A stretch of 64,000 nt of DNA from Spartobacteria bacterium (GTDB lineage: Bacteria > Verrucomicrobiota > Verrucomicrobiia > Chthoniobacterales > UBA10450), in contig PMSN01000004.1 of NCBI GenBank assembly GCA_003167555.1, positions 27,227 through 91,226 of the forward strand. Direction: 5' to 3'. A program made the translations under genes and the position numbers. Shown piece after piece: positions 35,736 through 44,107 of this stretch. The notes below the pieces were generated by a model. It saw nothing but the letters and a program-made list of their open reading frames with translations. It ran no database searches and had not been told where the DNA came from. Each line of letters begins with the position of its first letter. Positions within the stretch are counted from its first letter, which is position 1.

Positions 35736-35781
35736 AAATGTGGAGGCTTTTCTTTTCCGCGAGTTCCACTAGAACGCTGGG
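35736..35781 (+). promoter_or_regulatory. 46-bp conserved upstream block of cyclase copy 2
   Basis: Same 46-bp block as at 31165-31210 with two substitutions, including GTTC-CACTA-GAAC at 35763-35775. Here it lies in the 102-bp divergent region between kinase 1 (minus) and cyclase 2 (plus), so it could serve both promoters. Confidence 0.6.
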
Positions 35782-36639
35782 ATGGATTTGGAAGAAGCGG
35801 GAGCCTGGCTGGAATCACCCGGTCGCGAGCGCGTCCCACTTCGTGGCAACTGCTCGATCGGCCGCTCGCCTAAGAGCGCTGTCGTCCTCGAGTCCCCCAA
35901 GACCTCGCGCCGCCATGCCATTATCAATCTGCAAAACGTCGGCGAGTTCTGGCTCATCGATCTGGGCAGCAGCAACGGGACCTTCTTGAACAGGCGCCGC
36001 GTTCATCAGCCCGTCCGGCTTTGCGACATGGACCAGATCACCGTCGGCGACGTGGCCTTCACCTTTCGGCAGCCCGAGGAAATTACCAACGAGATGCGCA
36101 CGACGATGGCCCAGCAAACGATTCGCGAGACCGCGAACATTCCTTGCTGGCTCCTCGTGGCCGATATCGAAAATTTCACGCCGCTCAGCCGGAGCATGGT
36201 GAGCGACAAGCTGGCCACGCTCGTCGGCGTCTGGGTCGCGACCTGCAAGAACATCGTCGAAGAGCAGCACGGCGAGATCGACAAATATCTGGGCGACGGC
36301 TTCCTCGCCTACTGGCACGACGACGAGAAGGGCGCGGAAAATCTCGCGACGGCGCTGCAGAAGCTGAAGGAGATTCAGAAGAACGAGCCGCGCTTCCGGC
36401 TGGCGTTGCACTTCGGGCTGGTCTCGAGTGGTGGCCTCCGCTCGATGGGCGAGGAGAGCTTGATCGGCCGCGAGGTCATCTTTGTTTTTCGGATGGAAAA
36501 ACTGGCCGGGTCGTTAGGCGCGCATCTGCTCGCGAGCGAGCCGGCGCGGACAAAGCTGGGCGCACTTGTCCAATTTCAACCGGCTGGGTCTTACGACCTC
36601 AAAGGCTTCGAAGGCACCTTCGAGTTCTTCAAGAGCTGA
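35782..36639 (+). CDS. FHA-domain class III nucleotide cyclase, copy 2
   Basis: The 285-aa paralogue of the gene at 31211 has the same length and layout: FHA with SRRHAIINLQ and WLIDLGSSNGTFLN, cyclase with VADIENFTPLSR and YLGDGFLAYW. It differs at the transition-state motif. EVNVVFR in copy 1 reads EVIFVFR here, so the catalytic Asn is an Ile while the Arg is kept. Activity may be lowered, or the protein may have become a partner of copy 1. Divergent from kinase 1. Confidence 0.9.
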   Translation: MDLEEAGAWLESPGRERVPLRGNCSIGRSPKSAVVLESPKTSRRHAIINLQNVGEFWLIDLGSSNGTFLNRRRVHQPVRLCDMDQITVGDVAFTFRQPEEITNEMRTTMAQQTIRETANIPCWLLVADIENFTPLSRSMVSDKLATLVGVWVATCKNIVEEQHGEIDKYLGDGFLAYWHDDEKGAENLATALQKLKEIQKNEPRFRLALHFGLVSSGGLRSMGEESLIGREVIFVFRMEKLAGSLGAHLLASEPARTKLGALVQFQPAGSYDLKGFEGTFEFFKS

Positions 36640-36640
36640 C

Positions 36641-36715
36641 CTGTAGCGGCGGTCTCTGACCGCCGAACGAGTCTTCCCAAGGCATGAATCCGGCGGTCAG
36701 AGACCGCCGCTACAG
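36641..36715. repeat. Palindromic repeat CTGTAGCGGCGGTC ... GACCGCCGCTACAG
   Basis: An extended inverted repeat starting 2 bp after the cyclase 2 stop and ending just before the convergent gene's stop. The outer arms equal the hairpin at 11283-11313; here a ~30-nt centre separates them. It probably ends transcription in both directions. Confidence 0.7.
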
Positions 36716-36725
36716 TCAGAGACGG

Positions 36726-37304
36726 TTACTTGGCGCGGCGATAGATGACGGCGTTGGGATCGTTGACTCTGCTCAACTCGTCTCCCTTCAGCGTGTAGAC
36801 AGACGTCTCCGCGGTCGGCGCGCCGTAGCTATCGATGGTGGCGTTCGGGATCGTTTTCGGAGTCCAATCCGCCAACTGGCCCGGCGACCATTGGATGGTA
36901 AGGCTCGTGCCCTGTTCGTTCAGGTCGACCGCGTTGTAGGTCCACTTCCTATGCAGCTCGTAGATGGTGCCATAGAAAGGCTTCTCGGGCGTCGACGCGT
37001 TTGAGGTATCGAGCGTCTTGGTGGCCTTACCTTCCTTGATCACCAGAGTGAAGGTGCGGCTGATCACCTGCTGTGCGTCCGGGTTGTTCTTGTTATCCGT
37101 GGCCAGCCAGGTGCCATCGAATTTGTGCGAGGCATGCTTCGTTGTGGATTGTTGTCTGGGTTGCTGGTTGCGACGCGGCGCCTGGGTAGGTCTTTGGGTT
37201 CGATCGACAAACATCTTTATGACACTGTCGATCTGCGCCGGAAGCGTCGAAGCTGTTCCTGGCAACAGTAGGATTGGTAGCAGGTATTTGATCGTTCTAT
37301 TCAT
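36726..37304 (-). CDS. Small secreted protein of the second kinase operon
   Basis: About 192 aa with a signal peptide (YLLPILLLPGTASTLPAQ), a Gln/Arg/Pro linker (~35-58) and a beta-rich domain opening HKFDGTWLATDN, later RTFTLVIKEGKA, SLTIQWSPGQLADWTPK and NDPNAVIYRR. The position behind kinase 2 and the FxGTW opening match the proteins behind kinase 1, although overall similarity looks weak. GGAGG precedes ATG 37304. The kinase stop overlaps this ribosome-binding site, which suggests coupling. Confidence 0.72.
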   Translation of the reverse strand: MNRTIKYLLPILLLPGTASTLPAQIDSVIKMFVDRTQRPTQAPRRNQQPRQQSTTKHASHKFDGTWLATDNKNNPDAQQVISRTFTLVIKEGKATKTLDTSNASTPEKPFYGTIYELHRKWTYNAVDLNEQGTSLTIQWSPGQLADWTPKTIPNATIDSYGAPTAETSVYTLKGDELSRVNDPNAVIYRRAK

Positions 37305-37311
37305 GGCGTGG

Positions 37312-38781
37312 TTAACCTCCGGAGAATTCATTGATAGGAACCGTTTGACCTGGCGGAGCGGCTGATGGCATGACTGTCGGCATAACGGATGGTTCCGGCT
37401 TGTTGTCAGTCAGTGCAGTCGGCTTGCTTCGTTGCAGCGTGATCGTTCCCAGGTCGAGAAACTGACTCGCTTTGACTTCTACCTCCCGGTCGAATGGCGC
37501 ATAACCGTTGAGTGTTATATGAAGCTGATACTTACCAGCGAGAACTCCTTTGAACGTGATAGGACTCTTGCCCGCATCGAGTCCTCCCAGGGTAACAGTC
37601 GCACGCGACGGAGAGGTATTAACGATCACGCCGCCGAAGCCATTTGCTCCCGGCTCTTCGGGAGCGGCGGTCGCAGCCGGAGTCGGTTTCACCACCACTG
37701 CCGGAGTCGATTTCGTTGATTTGAGAAATCCGAAATACAAAATGGCAATGGATCCGATTAGAAGCAGGAGAAGCGCGGCAGCACCTCCCGCGATGAGCAC
37801 GATTCGGTTGGAGAACAGAGAGGCCGGTTTCGGAAGGGGAGGCGGCACGTCCGTCTTGGGTTGGGCGATCGGCTGAGCGCGGACTGTTTTCGGCGAAGCG
37901 ATTTCCAACCGCTGCGCCACCTCCGCGAACGATTGCGGCCGCCGTGCCGGGTCCTTGGCCAGGCAGGCCGCCACGACTTTCTCCCAATTCTCGTCAATTA
38001 GCTCGCCCTCCACCTCTAAATCTTTGCGCCGCGCTGCCATCGACGGCGGAATTTTTTCCCGGATCTGCCGATCGACATTCCCCGAGGAAAAAGGCGGCTT
38101 GCTCGTGATGAGTTCGTAGATCGTCGCGCCGAAGGAATAAACGTCGTCGAGATGAGTGCCGCGTTCGCCATCGAGTTGCTGAGGACTCATGAAAACCAGA
38201 GTCCCGCTCCGCCCCTGCTCCATCGTGAGCATGCTGACCGAATCGCTCAGGCTGCGCGAAATGCCGAAGTCCGAAACCTTGAGATCGCCGCGCGTATTCA
38301 CCATCAGGTTGGCCGGCTTCAAATCCCGGTGAATGATGCGCGCATGGGTGTGCGCGTAATCGAGCGCATCGCAGAGCTGGCTGGTCCATTCGTTCAGCTC
38401 GTGCGCTTCAAAAACCTTGTGCGGTTTGTCCGCGCGTAAATTCGAAAGCGTGTCGCCGTCGACGTATTCCATCGAGATGCAGCCTGATTGGTCGCTATGC
38501 ACGAAATCGTAAATGCGGACGATGTTCTTGTGGGTCAGGTCCAGACTCCGGCGAGTCTCGCGTTTCATATCGCCCAGCACCGCGCGGTCATGGATGATCA
38601 GCTCGGGAAGGAATTTGAGTGCGACGTTGCGCTCGAGTTCGTCGTCGTGGGCCAGCCAGACGACGCCCATGCCGCCGCGGCCGAGCGTCTTGATCAGAGT
38701 GTAGCGATTGAAGACTTTTTGCCCGTTGGCAAAGTCTCGCGTCGTCGCATCCAAACCATTACCGGCATTCTCGCCACTCAC
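37312..38781 (-). CDS. Membrane Ser/Thr protein kinase with one PEGA domain, copy 2
   Basis: The 489-aa paralogue of the kinase at 33496 has a very similar kinase domain (GRGGMGVVWLAHDDELERN, VALKFLPEL, IIHRDLKPANLM, VSDFGISR, GTLVFMSPQQ). It has a TM helix at ~325-348 and one PEGA domain (~380-450: TSPSRATVTLGGLDAGKSPI). It lacks the second PEGA and the tandem C-terminal repeats of copy 1 and ends in a short Pro-rich tail. GTG 38781 aligns exactly with the GTG start of copy 1; the frame is open further upstream but without homology. Confidence 0.9.
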   Translation of the reverse strand: MSGENAGNGLDATTRDFANGQKVFNRYTLIKTLGRGGMGVVWLAHDDELERNVALKFLPELIIHDRAVLGDMKRETRRSLDLTHKNIVRIYDFVHSDQSGCISMEYVDGDTLSNLRADKPHKVFEAHELNEWTSQLCDALDYAHTHARIIHRDLKPANLMVNTRGDLKVSDFGISRSLSDSVSMLTMEQGRSGTLVFMSPQQLDGERGTHLDDVYSFGATIYELITSKPPFSSGNVDRQIREKIPPSMAARRKDLEVEGELIDENWEKVVAACLAKDPARRPQSFAEVAQRLEIASPKTVRAQPIAQPKTDVPPPLPKPASLFSNRIVLIAGGAAALLLLLIGSIAILYFGFLKSTKSTPAVVVKPTPAATAAPEEPGANGFGGVIVNTSPSRATVTLGGLDAGKSPITFKGVLAGKYQLHITLNGYAPFDREVEVKASQFLDLGTITLQRSKPTALTDNKPEPSVMPTVMPSAAPPGQTVPINEFSGG

Positions 38782-38843
38782 GCTCTTGAGATTAACGCAG
38801 GGCCGCCGCGCATAAAGCAAAAAAATGAGGGCCGTCCAAGGAG

Positions 38844-38863
38844 CGGCGGTTTCCAAACCGCCG
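38844..38863. repeat. Hairpin CGGCGGTTT-CC-AAACCGCCG
   Basis: A perfect 9-bp inverted repeat in the divergent region between kinase 2 and the aspartyl-protease-like gene. The wider text CCAAGGAGCGGC.GTTT.CAAACCG recurs at 5359-5382, so it is another dispersed repeat. Confidence 0.55.
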
Positions 38864-38965
38864 TGGGCGATTTGTAATTCGCCCTTCCCTGTTCCGCCCC
38901 ATCGCAAGAAACGTTCGCGCGTCCAGACAAATCCCGCCCTCGGCGGCGTCTTCACTCCAACGACG

Positions 38966-39886
38966 ATGGAACACACGCTGCGCCGATTCTTCCGACTCTT
39001 GAGACCATTACTGGTCCTGGCCGCCATCGTCACGTGGATCTCTGGGCGCGCGCAACTGGCCCATTCCGCTGACGCCGCCCCGAAACTTCCCGTCGAGATC
39101 CCGATGCAGACCGAGGGCGGCATGCCCACGATCGAACTGATGGTGAACGGCCAGGGCCCGTTCCTTTTCGGAATCGACACCGGCGCGCAGGCCGGGACGC
39201 GCATCGATTCATCGCTCGTGGAGAAGCTCGCGCTCAAGCCGTCCGGGCAAGTCCAGGCGACCGATCCCTCCGGACGAAATCCGCAGACGATCGATACCGT
39301 CAAGCTCGACTCCATTGTCATCGGCAATCTCCGCTTCGCCGATGTCACCGCCGCTTCGCGCAACTACAAGAACTCTCCGCGCCCTATGAAAGTGGACGGT
39401 ATTCTCGGCCTGAGCCTCTTCGCCGAATATCTCGTGACCCTCGATTTTCCCGCGAAGCTATTGCGGATCGACCGCGGCGAATTGCCCAAGGCCGACGGCG
39501 CCGAAATCCTCGATTACAAAAATGAGGGCGGCGTTCCGCTGGTCGAGTTGACTGTCGGCAGCGCGAAGATCGATGCCCATCTCGATTCCGGAAACGCGAT
39601 CGGCGCTTTCGTTCTTCCCACCGCCTTTGTGGAGAAGCTCGCCAAGGCCTCCGAGCCGGTCGTAGTCGGCAAAGCGCGAAGCGCGAGTGGCGAGATGGAG
39701 ATCAAACAGGTTCAACTCAAGGACACCTTGCGCCTGGGCCGTCACGAATTTCCGCAACCCACAATCACCTTTCCGGCTCTCGGCGAGGTCGGGAACGTCG
39801 GCGTCAAGACTCTCAGCCAATTTGCTGTCACGTTCGATCAGCAACACAATCGCGTCCGCCTGACGCGCCTCGAAGTTAAACATTAG
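38966..39886 (+). CDS. Secreted retropepsin-like aspartyl protease family protein
   Basis: The 306-aa product has a signal peptide (LRPLLVLAAIVTWISGRAQL..SADA) and two aspartyl-protease-like lobes: lobe 1 with FLFGIDTGAQAGTRI (DTG), lobe 2 with DAHLDSGNAIGAFVLP (DSG). GILGLSLFAEYLVTLDFPAK and LSQFAVTFDQQHNRVRL are typical C-terminal strands of each lobe. This is the bacterial PDZ-less aspartyl protease family, whose substrates are unknown. Divergent from kinase 2. I chose ATG 38966 for the signal peptide. Confidence 0.85.
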   Translation: MEHTLRRFFRLLRPLLVLAAIVTWISGRAQLAHSADAAPKLPVEIPMQTEGGMPTIELMVNGQGPFLFGIDTGAQAGTRIDSSLVEKLALKPSGQVQATDPSGRNPQTIDTVKLDSIVIGNLRFADVTAASRNYKNSPRPMKVDGILGLSLFAEYLVTLDFPAKLLRIDRGELPKADGAEILDYKNEGGVPLVELTVGSAKIDAHLDSGNAIGAFVLPTAFVEKLAKASEPVVVGKARSASGEMEIKQVQLKDTLRLGRHEFPQPTITFPALGEVGNVGVKTLSQFAVTFDQQHNRVRLTRLEVKH

Positions 39887-39948
39887 GCGTTAGGCGTTGG
39901 TCGTTAATTTGGCATTCGGCACGCTCGTGCCGCTGCCTTGGCGTTGAT

Positions 39949-40308
39949 TCAGGGAATCTCTGGCTGTCCGAGTTGGGCCAATAATTTGTTGATGGCCTTA
40001 CGTGCGATGCTGCGCGGCGCAAAGAGCTTGAACCCACCTGACTCCACGCCCATCTCTGACGGGACGAGGAACAGGGCCATCAAACGGATCAGGACGTTTG
40101 CCCGCACCCATGCTTCAAAGTTGCACTCCGCTCCGTTGTCGCTTACTCGCAGCATCATCGGCGCAACCAGAAAGCCAACGCCCTTCTGGTAGAGTCTGCT
40201 TGCAGGGGAGGTTTCTCTCAGGTTGAACCCGTTTTCTCCGGCCCACCCTTCGACGATGGGCCAAATGTCCCCAGTGTGCTTGAATGATATGCTTGTTCTA
40301 TTGCTCAT
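39949..40308 (-). CDS. Hypothetical protein, 119 aa
   Basis: I do not recognise this family. The sequence begins MSNRTSISFKHTGDIWPIVE and holds KGVGFLVAPMMLRVSDNG and a hydrophobic helix ANVLIRLMALFLVPSEMG. It ends with a basic segment and QLGQPEIP. The composition and length suggest a genuine cytoplasmic or membrane-associated protein. The upstream AGGAGGCACGATG gives a strong Shine-Dalgarno, which supports the start. Confidence 0.65.
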   Translation of the reverse strand: MSNRTSISFKHTGDIWPIVEGWAGENGFNLRETSPASRLYQKGVGFLVAPMMLRVSDNGAECNFEAWVRANVLIRLMALFLVPSEMGVESGGFKLFAPRSIARKAINKLLAQLGQPEIP

Positions 40309-40631
40309 CGTGCCTCCTGTGGTTTTTGCGTCAGCGAAATAAGATCAGCTACCGCTACCGGGAGCGAGCGTAATCAGAGGACAGAGGACAGAGGACAGAG
40401 GACGGGGGGGCAAGGGGGCAGGGGACAAAACTCAGTTTCACCATGGAATGCTTGGCGTGAAATGTGAGCTATTTTGAAAGATATCTGTCCACAGAATTGC
40501 GCCGTTTCGACAGGCTCAAGGCCCTGAGTTGGCCGAAGGGCAGATTTCACGCAGATTCTCTCGGAGTTGGACAGCCTGCCCGCCTTAGCTTGGCGAAGGA
40601 GGTTCGCGATCGGAAGACGCCCCCGCTTCAC
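40309..40631. other. Non-coding gap with AGAGGAC tandem repeat
   Basis: 323 bp without a convincing gene. The tract 40376-40404 is four copies of the 7-bp unit AGAGGAC, followed by a G-run and AGGGGGCAGGGGAC. The rest shows no clear signal. Confidence 0.55.
40376..40404. repeat. AGAGGAC tandem repeat
   Basis: Four head-to-tail copies of a 7-bp unit, followed directly by a G-rich run. Candidate variable-number repeat. Confidence 0.7.
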
Positions 40632-41441
40632 TCAGTGCACCTGTTCCAGTCGCGCGAGCGGATCCTGATGGAAGAATTTCTTCAGCTCTTCGTAGAGCTC
40701 CGGATGTTTTTCCTTCAGAGCCTTTGGACTTTCAAAGAATGCTTCCGTGATCACGGCAAAAAATTCCGCCGGATCAGTCGCGCCGTACTGATCGATCAGC
40801 GTCTCTTGCCCGCGTTCCGCAGCCTGGCCAAGAGCCCGGTATTCCTGCATGAGGACGCGCGCCCACGAGCGGTAGTGCGAGCGCTTCTCCAGGAGAGGCG
40901 CTCCATCGAAGGTCCCGTCTTGCTGGTCAAGCTGATGCGCGAACTCATGCAGGGTGACGTTGTGCCCATCCTGGAAATCGCCTGAATCCCGGCGCACCTC
41001 ATCCCAGGAAAGAATGATCGCTCCTCGCAACCACGCTTCGCCGAGCCGGCTTTCGTCGCCTTCGTGCACAACGCCCGCGGGATCAACAAACCGCGACGGC
41101 GCCAGGAACGAGCTCGGGTAAACGAGAACGGAATGGAGCCCTGCATAAAAGTCGTGCTCGCGATTGAGCAGAAGAATGCAGGCTTGCGCCGCGATCGTCA
41201 CCCGGATCTCGTCGGTGATCTCCAGACCTCTACAGCCTTCAAACTTCTTCTCCGCAAGGAAGACCCGAATGAGCTTCCGCAGTTCTGTTTGTTCGTCGTG
41301 GGAGAGCAGACGGTAGTAAGGCACTCGCTCTCGCAGGATGCCGAGCCAGGCCGCCGGAAACGGCAGCTTGTCGAATCGCCGCCTTCGCCATTTTCTTAGC
41401 GTCTCAAACACCGCAGCTACTGAAGGAGTCCGGAGCGCCAA
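40632..41441 (-). CDS. mtfA: MtfA-type zinc peptidase (M90)
   Basis: The 269-aa product is an MtfA/M90 family metallopeptidase. The zinc site HEFAHQLDQQDG (HExxH) and the downstream Glu in PAEFFAVITEAFFE are intact. Other family blocks are LVYPSSFL, GAIILSWDEV and the N-terminal LSHDEQTELRKLIRVFLAEK. E. coli MtfA binds the Mlc repressor and thereby affects glucose PTS expression; whether that applies here is unknown. Predicted cytoplasmic, single gene. Confidence 0.92.
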   Translation of the reverse strand: MALRTPSVAAVFETLRKWRRRRFDKLPFPAAWLGILRERVPYYRLLSHDEQTELRKLIRVFLAEKKFEGCRGLEITDEIRVTIAAQACILLLNREHDFYAGLHSVLVYPSSFLAPSRFVDPAGVVHEGDESRLGEAWLRGAIILSWDEVRRDSGDFQDGHNVTLHEFAHQLDQQDGTFDGAPLLEKRSHYRSWARVLMQEYRALGQAAERGQETLIDQYGATDPAEFFAVITEAFFESPKALKEKHPELYEELKKFFHQDPLARLEQVH

Positions 41442-41616
41442 GTCAATGAACCATCGGCTTGAGACTCGCGCGCTGTAGTCGCCTCACTCTGTCGAGGCGT
41501 GGCATCCCGCTCGGAACGGCGATCCCGCAGCGGCGAGACCGCCCCTACGGCGGGCGATGCCGCGAACCGCTCGGAATGACGAAAGGCGCAAGCAGGTAGG
41601 AATTACTTTGAATTGC

Positions 41617-42171
41617 ATGCGGCGAAGCCGAATACATTTACCTAGCGTGGAATTTGATCTCCAACCGACGTTGAAGGGAAATCTCCTGGAGCTGCATCCT
41701 CTGGCGCGGGAGAACTTCGACGCGCTCGTTGCCGCCGCCAGCGATCCGCTAATCTGGGAACAGCATCCGGAAAACGACCGCTACAAGAGGGAGGTCTTTC
41801 AGAAATTCTTCGATGGAGCCATGGAATCGAATGGCGCCTTCGCCATCATCGAGCGGACCTCCGGCCGAATTATTGGCAGCTCCAGATACTGCAATCTCAA
41901 TTCCGCCGAAAGTGAAGTAGAGATTGGCTGGACCTTCCTGGAACGGGCGTTCTGGGGTGGATCGTATAACCGTGAGTTGAAATCCCTCATGCTTGACCAC
42001 GCCTTTCGATTCGTTGAGCGCGTCGTGTTCGTCGTGGGCGAAAAGAATTTCCGATCCCAACAAGCCCTCCGGAAAATCGGCGCCAAATTTCTAAAGAAGA
42101 AGGAACTTCCGGCGGTCGACGGCACTATGACTACGCATCTTGTCTTTGTTATCACGCGGACCCAGTCCTGA
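41617..42171 (+). CDS. GNAT-family N-acetyltransferase
   Basis: About 184 aa, resembling RimJ/RimL-type GNAT enzymes: LLELHPLARENFDALVAAAS, RIIGSSRYCNLNSAESEVEIGWTF (split over two strands), and the acetyl-CoA region LMLDHAFRFVERVVFVVGEKNFRSQQALRKIG. Acetyl-CoA donor; acceptor unknown. The start is uncertain: ATG 41617 or a GTG at 41648 just before the conserved EFDLQPTLKG. Confidence 0.82.
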   Translation: MRRSRIHLPSVEFDLQPTLKGNLLELHPLARENFDALVAAASDPLIWEQHPENDRYKREVFQKFFDGAMESNGAFAIIERTSGRIIGSSRYCNLNSAESEVEIGWTFLERAFWGGSYNRELKSLMLDHAFRFVERVVFVVGEKNFRSQQALRKIGAKFLKKKELPAVDGTMTTHLVFVITRTQS

Positions 42172-42274
42172 TATCGGCGGAGTTCGATCATCGGAGTTTG
42201 CGCGCACACGATGAAAATCTCAATTTGTCGAGATTCTCAGACTGACCCTTCTACTCCCCTTCAGTCATGCGACG

Positions 42275-42826
42275 TCACTGCGACGCAAGAACTACGTATC
42301 GGCCTGTGATCTCTGGTGGTTGAATATCGTCCCCTGTCGCTTCAATTCGAACTGTGTTTTCGCCCACCCTCAGGGCAACTAGCACCGTCAAAGTAACTTC
42401 ATGTCGAAGAAAAGCCTTCTCAGTTTGGCGACTCCAAGTGCCCGCGATGAGCTGGTCGTTTAAGTAAAGCCTCGGTATTAAAGAAGAGCGATATTCGATA
42501 GCTCCAGACGTTGCCCTAGCGTAGACCGAGATGATCCCAGTTGAGGGGCGAACGCAATGAATGTCGACGACTGCACGGCCGATTCCTTGAATCGCTCCTT
42601 GGCCCTCCAAGCTTTTGCGACTGAAGCTCACAGACATGAGCGCCAAAAGCACTGCGGCGACTGCTGCAATTATTGCGAACCAACCAATAACACCTCGCCT
42701 AGGCCTAAATTGAACGTCTCCGTTCTCGGGTTTTTTCGCGCGTAGTTCTAGGACTTTGCACGCCACAGCAAAGACACCGGCGACAACTGCGGCAATGATT
42801 TGGGGAGCCGTAACCAGTTCAATCAT
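42275..42826 (-). CDS. Hypothetical membrane-anchored protein, 183 aa
   Basis: Unrecognised. Two hydrophobic helices (~5-25 and ~46-68) flank a short charged loop, followed by a ~110-residue extracytoplasmic beta-rich domain (VVDIHCVRPSTGIISVYARA, TLTVLVALRVGENTVRIEA). Last of a run of minus-strand unknown genes. The DNA upstream carries CTTCTCGTTAGAC, which resembles an integron attC end, but no paired half-site was found. Confidence 0.6.
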   Translation of the reverse strand: MIELVTAPQIIAAVVAGVFAVACKVLELRAKKPENGDVQFRPRRGVIGWFAIIAAVAAVLLALMSVSFSRKSLEGQGAIQGIGRAVVDIHCVRPSTGIISVYARATSGAIEYRSSLIPRLYLNDQLIAGTWSRQTEKAFLRHEVTLTVLVALRVGENTVRIEATGDDIQPPEITGRYVVLASQ

Positions 42827-42925
42827 AAAACGGAGGGCGAAGTAAAGGTACTCGTCTAACGAGAAGAAGGTCAGCTACTCCGAAAGCTTCGCGAATTGGG
42901 TGCATCGCAGAGGTCAGGCAGCGAG

Positions 42926-43162
42926 CTACTCCAACTCCAATACTAACTTGCCATCAACGAGCCTTACGTCTTCGTATGCCTCGAACGGAATGAGAATATC
43001 TTCTTCCAGGCGCAACCCACCTGCCGGGTTTGTTTGGTAAATCAATCGCCACTGATCAGGCTCTCCATAGCGCTTGTAAAGGGTCATCCGTCCGGTGACC
43101 GTTCGGCCGCTAGATTTTTTTGTAAAGCTGACGATCTGATCCTCAATTGCGGATGGTTTCAT
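42926..43162 (-). CDS. Hypothetical protein, 78 aa
   Basis: Unrecognised small protein (MKPSAIEDQIVSFTKKSSGR ... VRLVDGKLVLELE). Alternating hydrophobic and polar residues suggest a small beta-barrel. It follows the next upstream gene closely (34 bp). The spacer between them contains CGCCTAACCCCTATGTCCG. Confidence 0.5.
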   Translation of the reverse strand: MKPSAIEDQIVSFTKKSSGRTVTGRMTLYKRYGEPDQWRLIYQTNPAGGLRLEEDILIPFEAYEDVRLVDGKLVLELE

Positions 43163-43196
43163 AGCGTTGTTCGGACATAGGGGTTAGGCGTTTCTG

Positions 43197-43679
43197 TCAT
43201 GGGTTGCGAAAGCCAAACAGTGCGTAAAAGTCGGGTGAAACAAGAGAGAGCCGAATAAATACAAAGTCGTTGTAGAATCCCGGATTGACGGAAGTGTCTC
43301 CGCGAAGCCTGATGGTGATGAGAAACGGGCCGGAACGGATGCCGGAAGATATCTGAATCAACTTTTGGTTGTTGTCTCCTGATACGAGGCGGGCCTGCGC
43401 CAAAGTGCGTTCAACCGAGTGATACGGCTTTGTTGGGTCTGGCTCGTATATTGTGACGGTAATCTCATGCCCGGGATAGCCGGCGTATGTCTCAACGTGC
43501 TCGGTATCGAGGATAAGTGTATAGTGCAAGTCCTGAGTAGAAGTGGGGTCAAGACGATACACGGTAATCGGAAGCTCGGCAGCGATGCCGCTATAGTGGG
43601 CGTCGCCGTAAATGCCCGGCTCGTCACCGAGGTGAATTCGTCCTTGCCAGATTAGTTCCTGTTGTGGGTTGGTAGCCAT
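43197..43679 (-). CDS. Hypothetical protein, 160 aa
   Basis: Unrecognised. Beta-rich with no signal peptide or TM: ELIWQGRIHLGDEPGIYG, ITVYRLDPTSTQDLHYTLIL, GHEITVTIYEPDPTKPYHS, PFLITIRLRGDTSVNPG. The N-terminus is reminiscent of small lectin-like or tail-fibre-like proteins, but I make no claim. In line with two other unknown minus-strand genes. Confidence 0.55.
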   Translation of the reverse strand: MATNPQQELIWQGRIHLGDEPGIYGDAHYSGIAAELPITVYRLDPTSTQDLHYTLILDTEHVETYAGYPGHEITVTIYEPDPTKPYHSVERTLAQARLVSGDNNQKLIQISSGIRSGPFLITIRLRGDTSVNPGFYNDFVFIRLSLVSPDFYALFGFRNP

Positions 43680-44107
43680 ATCTTTCAGTTTTGTTTGGTT
43701 GATGATGTTTCTGAGCGACCTCTAACGAGAACTAGAAGTTTGTAATCGTCTCCGGGGACGGCGCTGATCATCGACGTTCTGGATGAGGCGGCCCTGGGCG
43801 ATGGAGGCGAGAGATTCGGCATTTGGCATAAGGATTGGGTCTTTCTTGGTTGCGCCGTCTCGGTCGAGATCCTGGGGGATCGGGGGCCCGGGGCGGCTGG
43901 TTTTGCCTATTTCAGGCGGTCGGCGATGGCCGGGTCAAGATTTTTTTGCGTTGCCGGAAGATTTTCAGGGGCAAAATGAGATTATTTTGGCGTTCCCGAA
44001 GCGTCAGCGCAAAAGAGCGAGAATCACAGACTTACCCCTTTCCGTCTCCTTTCCCTGTCTTTCGCTTGTTCGCTCGAATTTCTCCGATGACCGGACTGCG
44101 ATAAGTC
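43680..44107. other. 428-bp gap without a supported gene
   Basis: No frame has convincing coding signal. On the minus strand a short frame from 43828 (MPNAESLASIAQGRLIQN...) ends at the TAG of a CTCGTTAG motif near 43722. It may be the truncated N-terminus of a lost gene. The remainder is purine-rich and unremarkable. Confidence 0.4.

Noticed and set aside
39887..39948. attC-like TTAGGCGTTAGGCGTT after the aspartyl protease gene
   Set aside because: Core-like words are present, but there is no paired R'' site or fold and no cassette gene follows in the right place.
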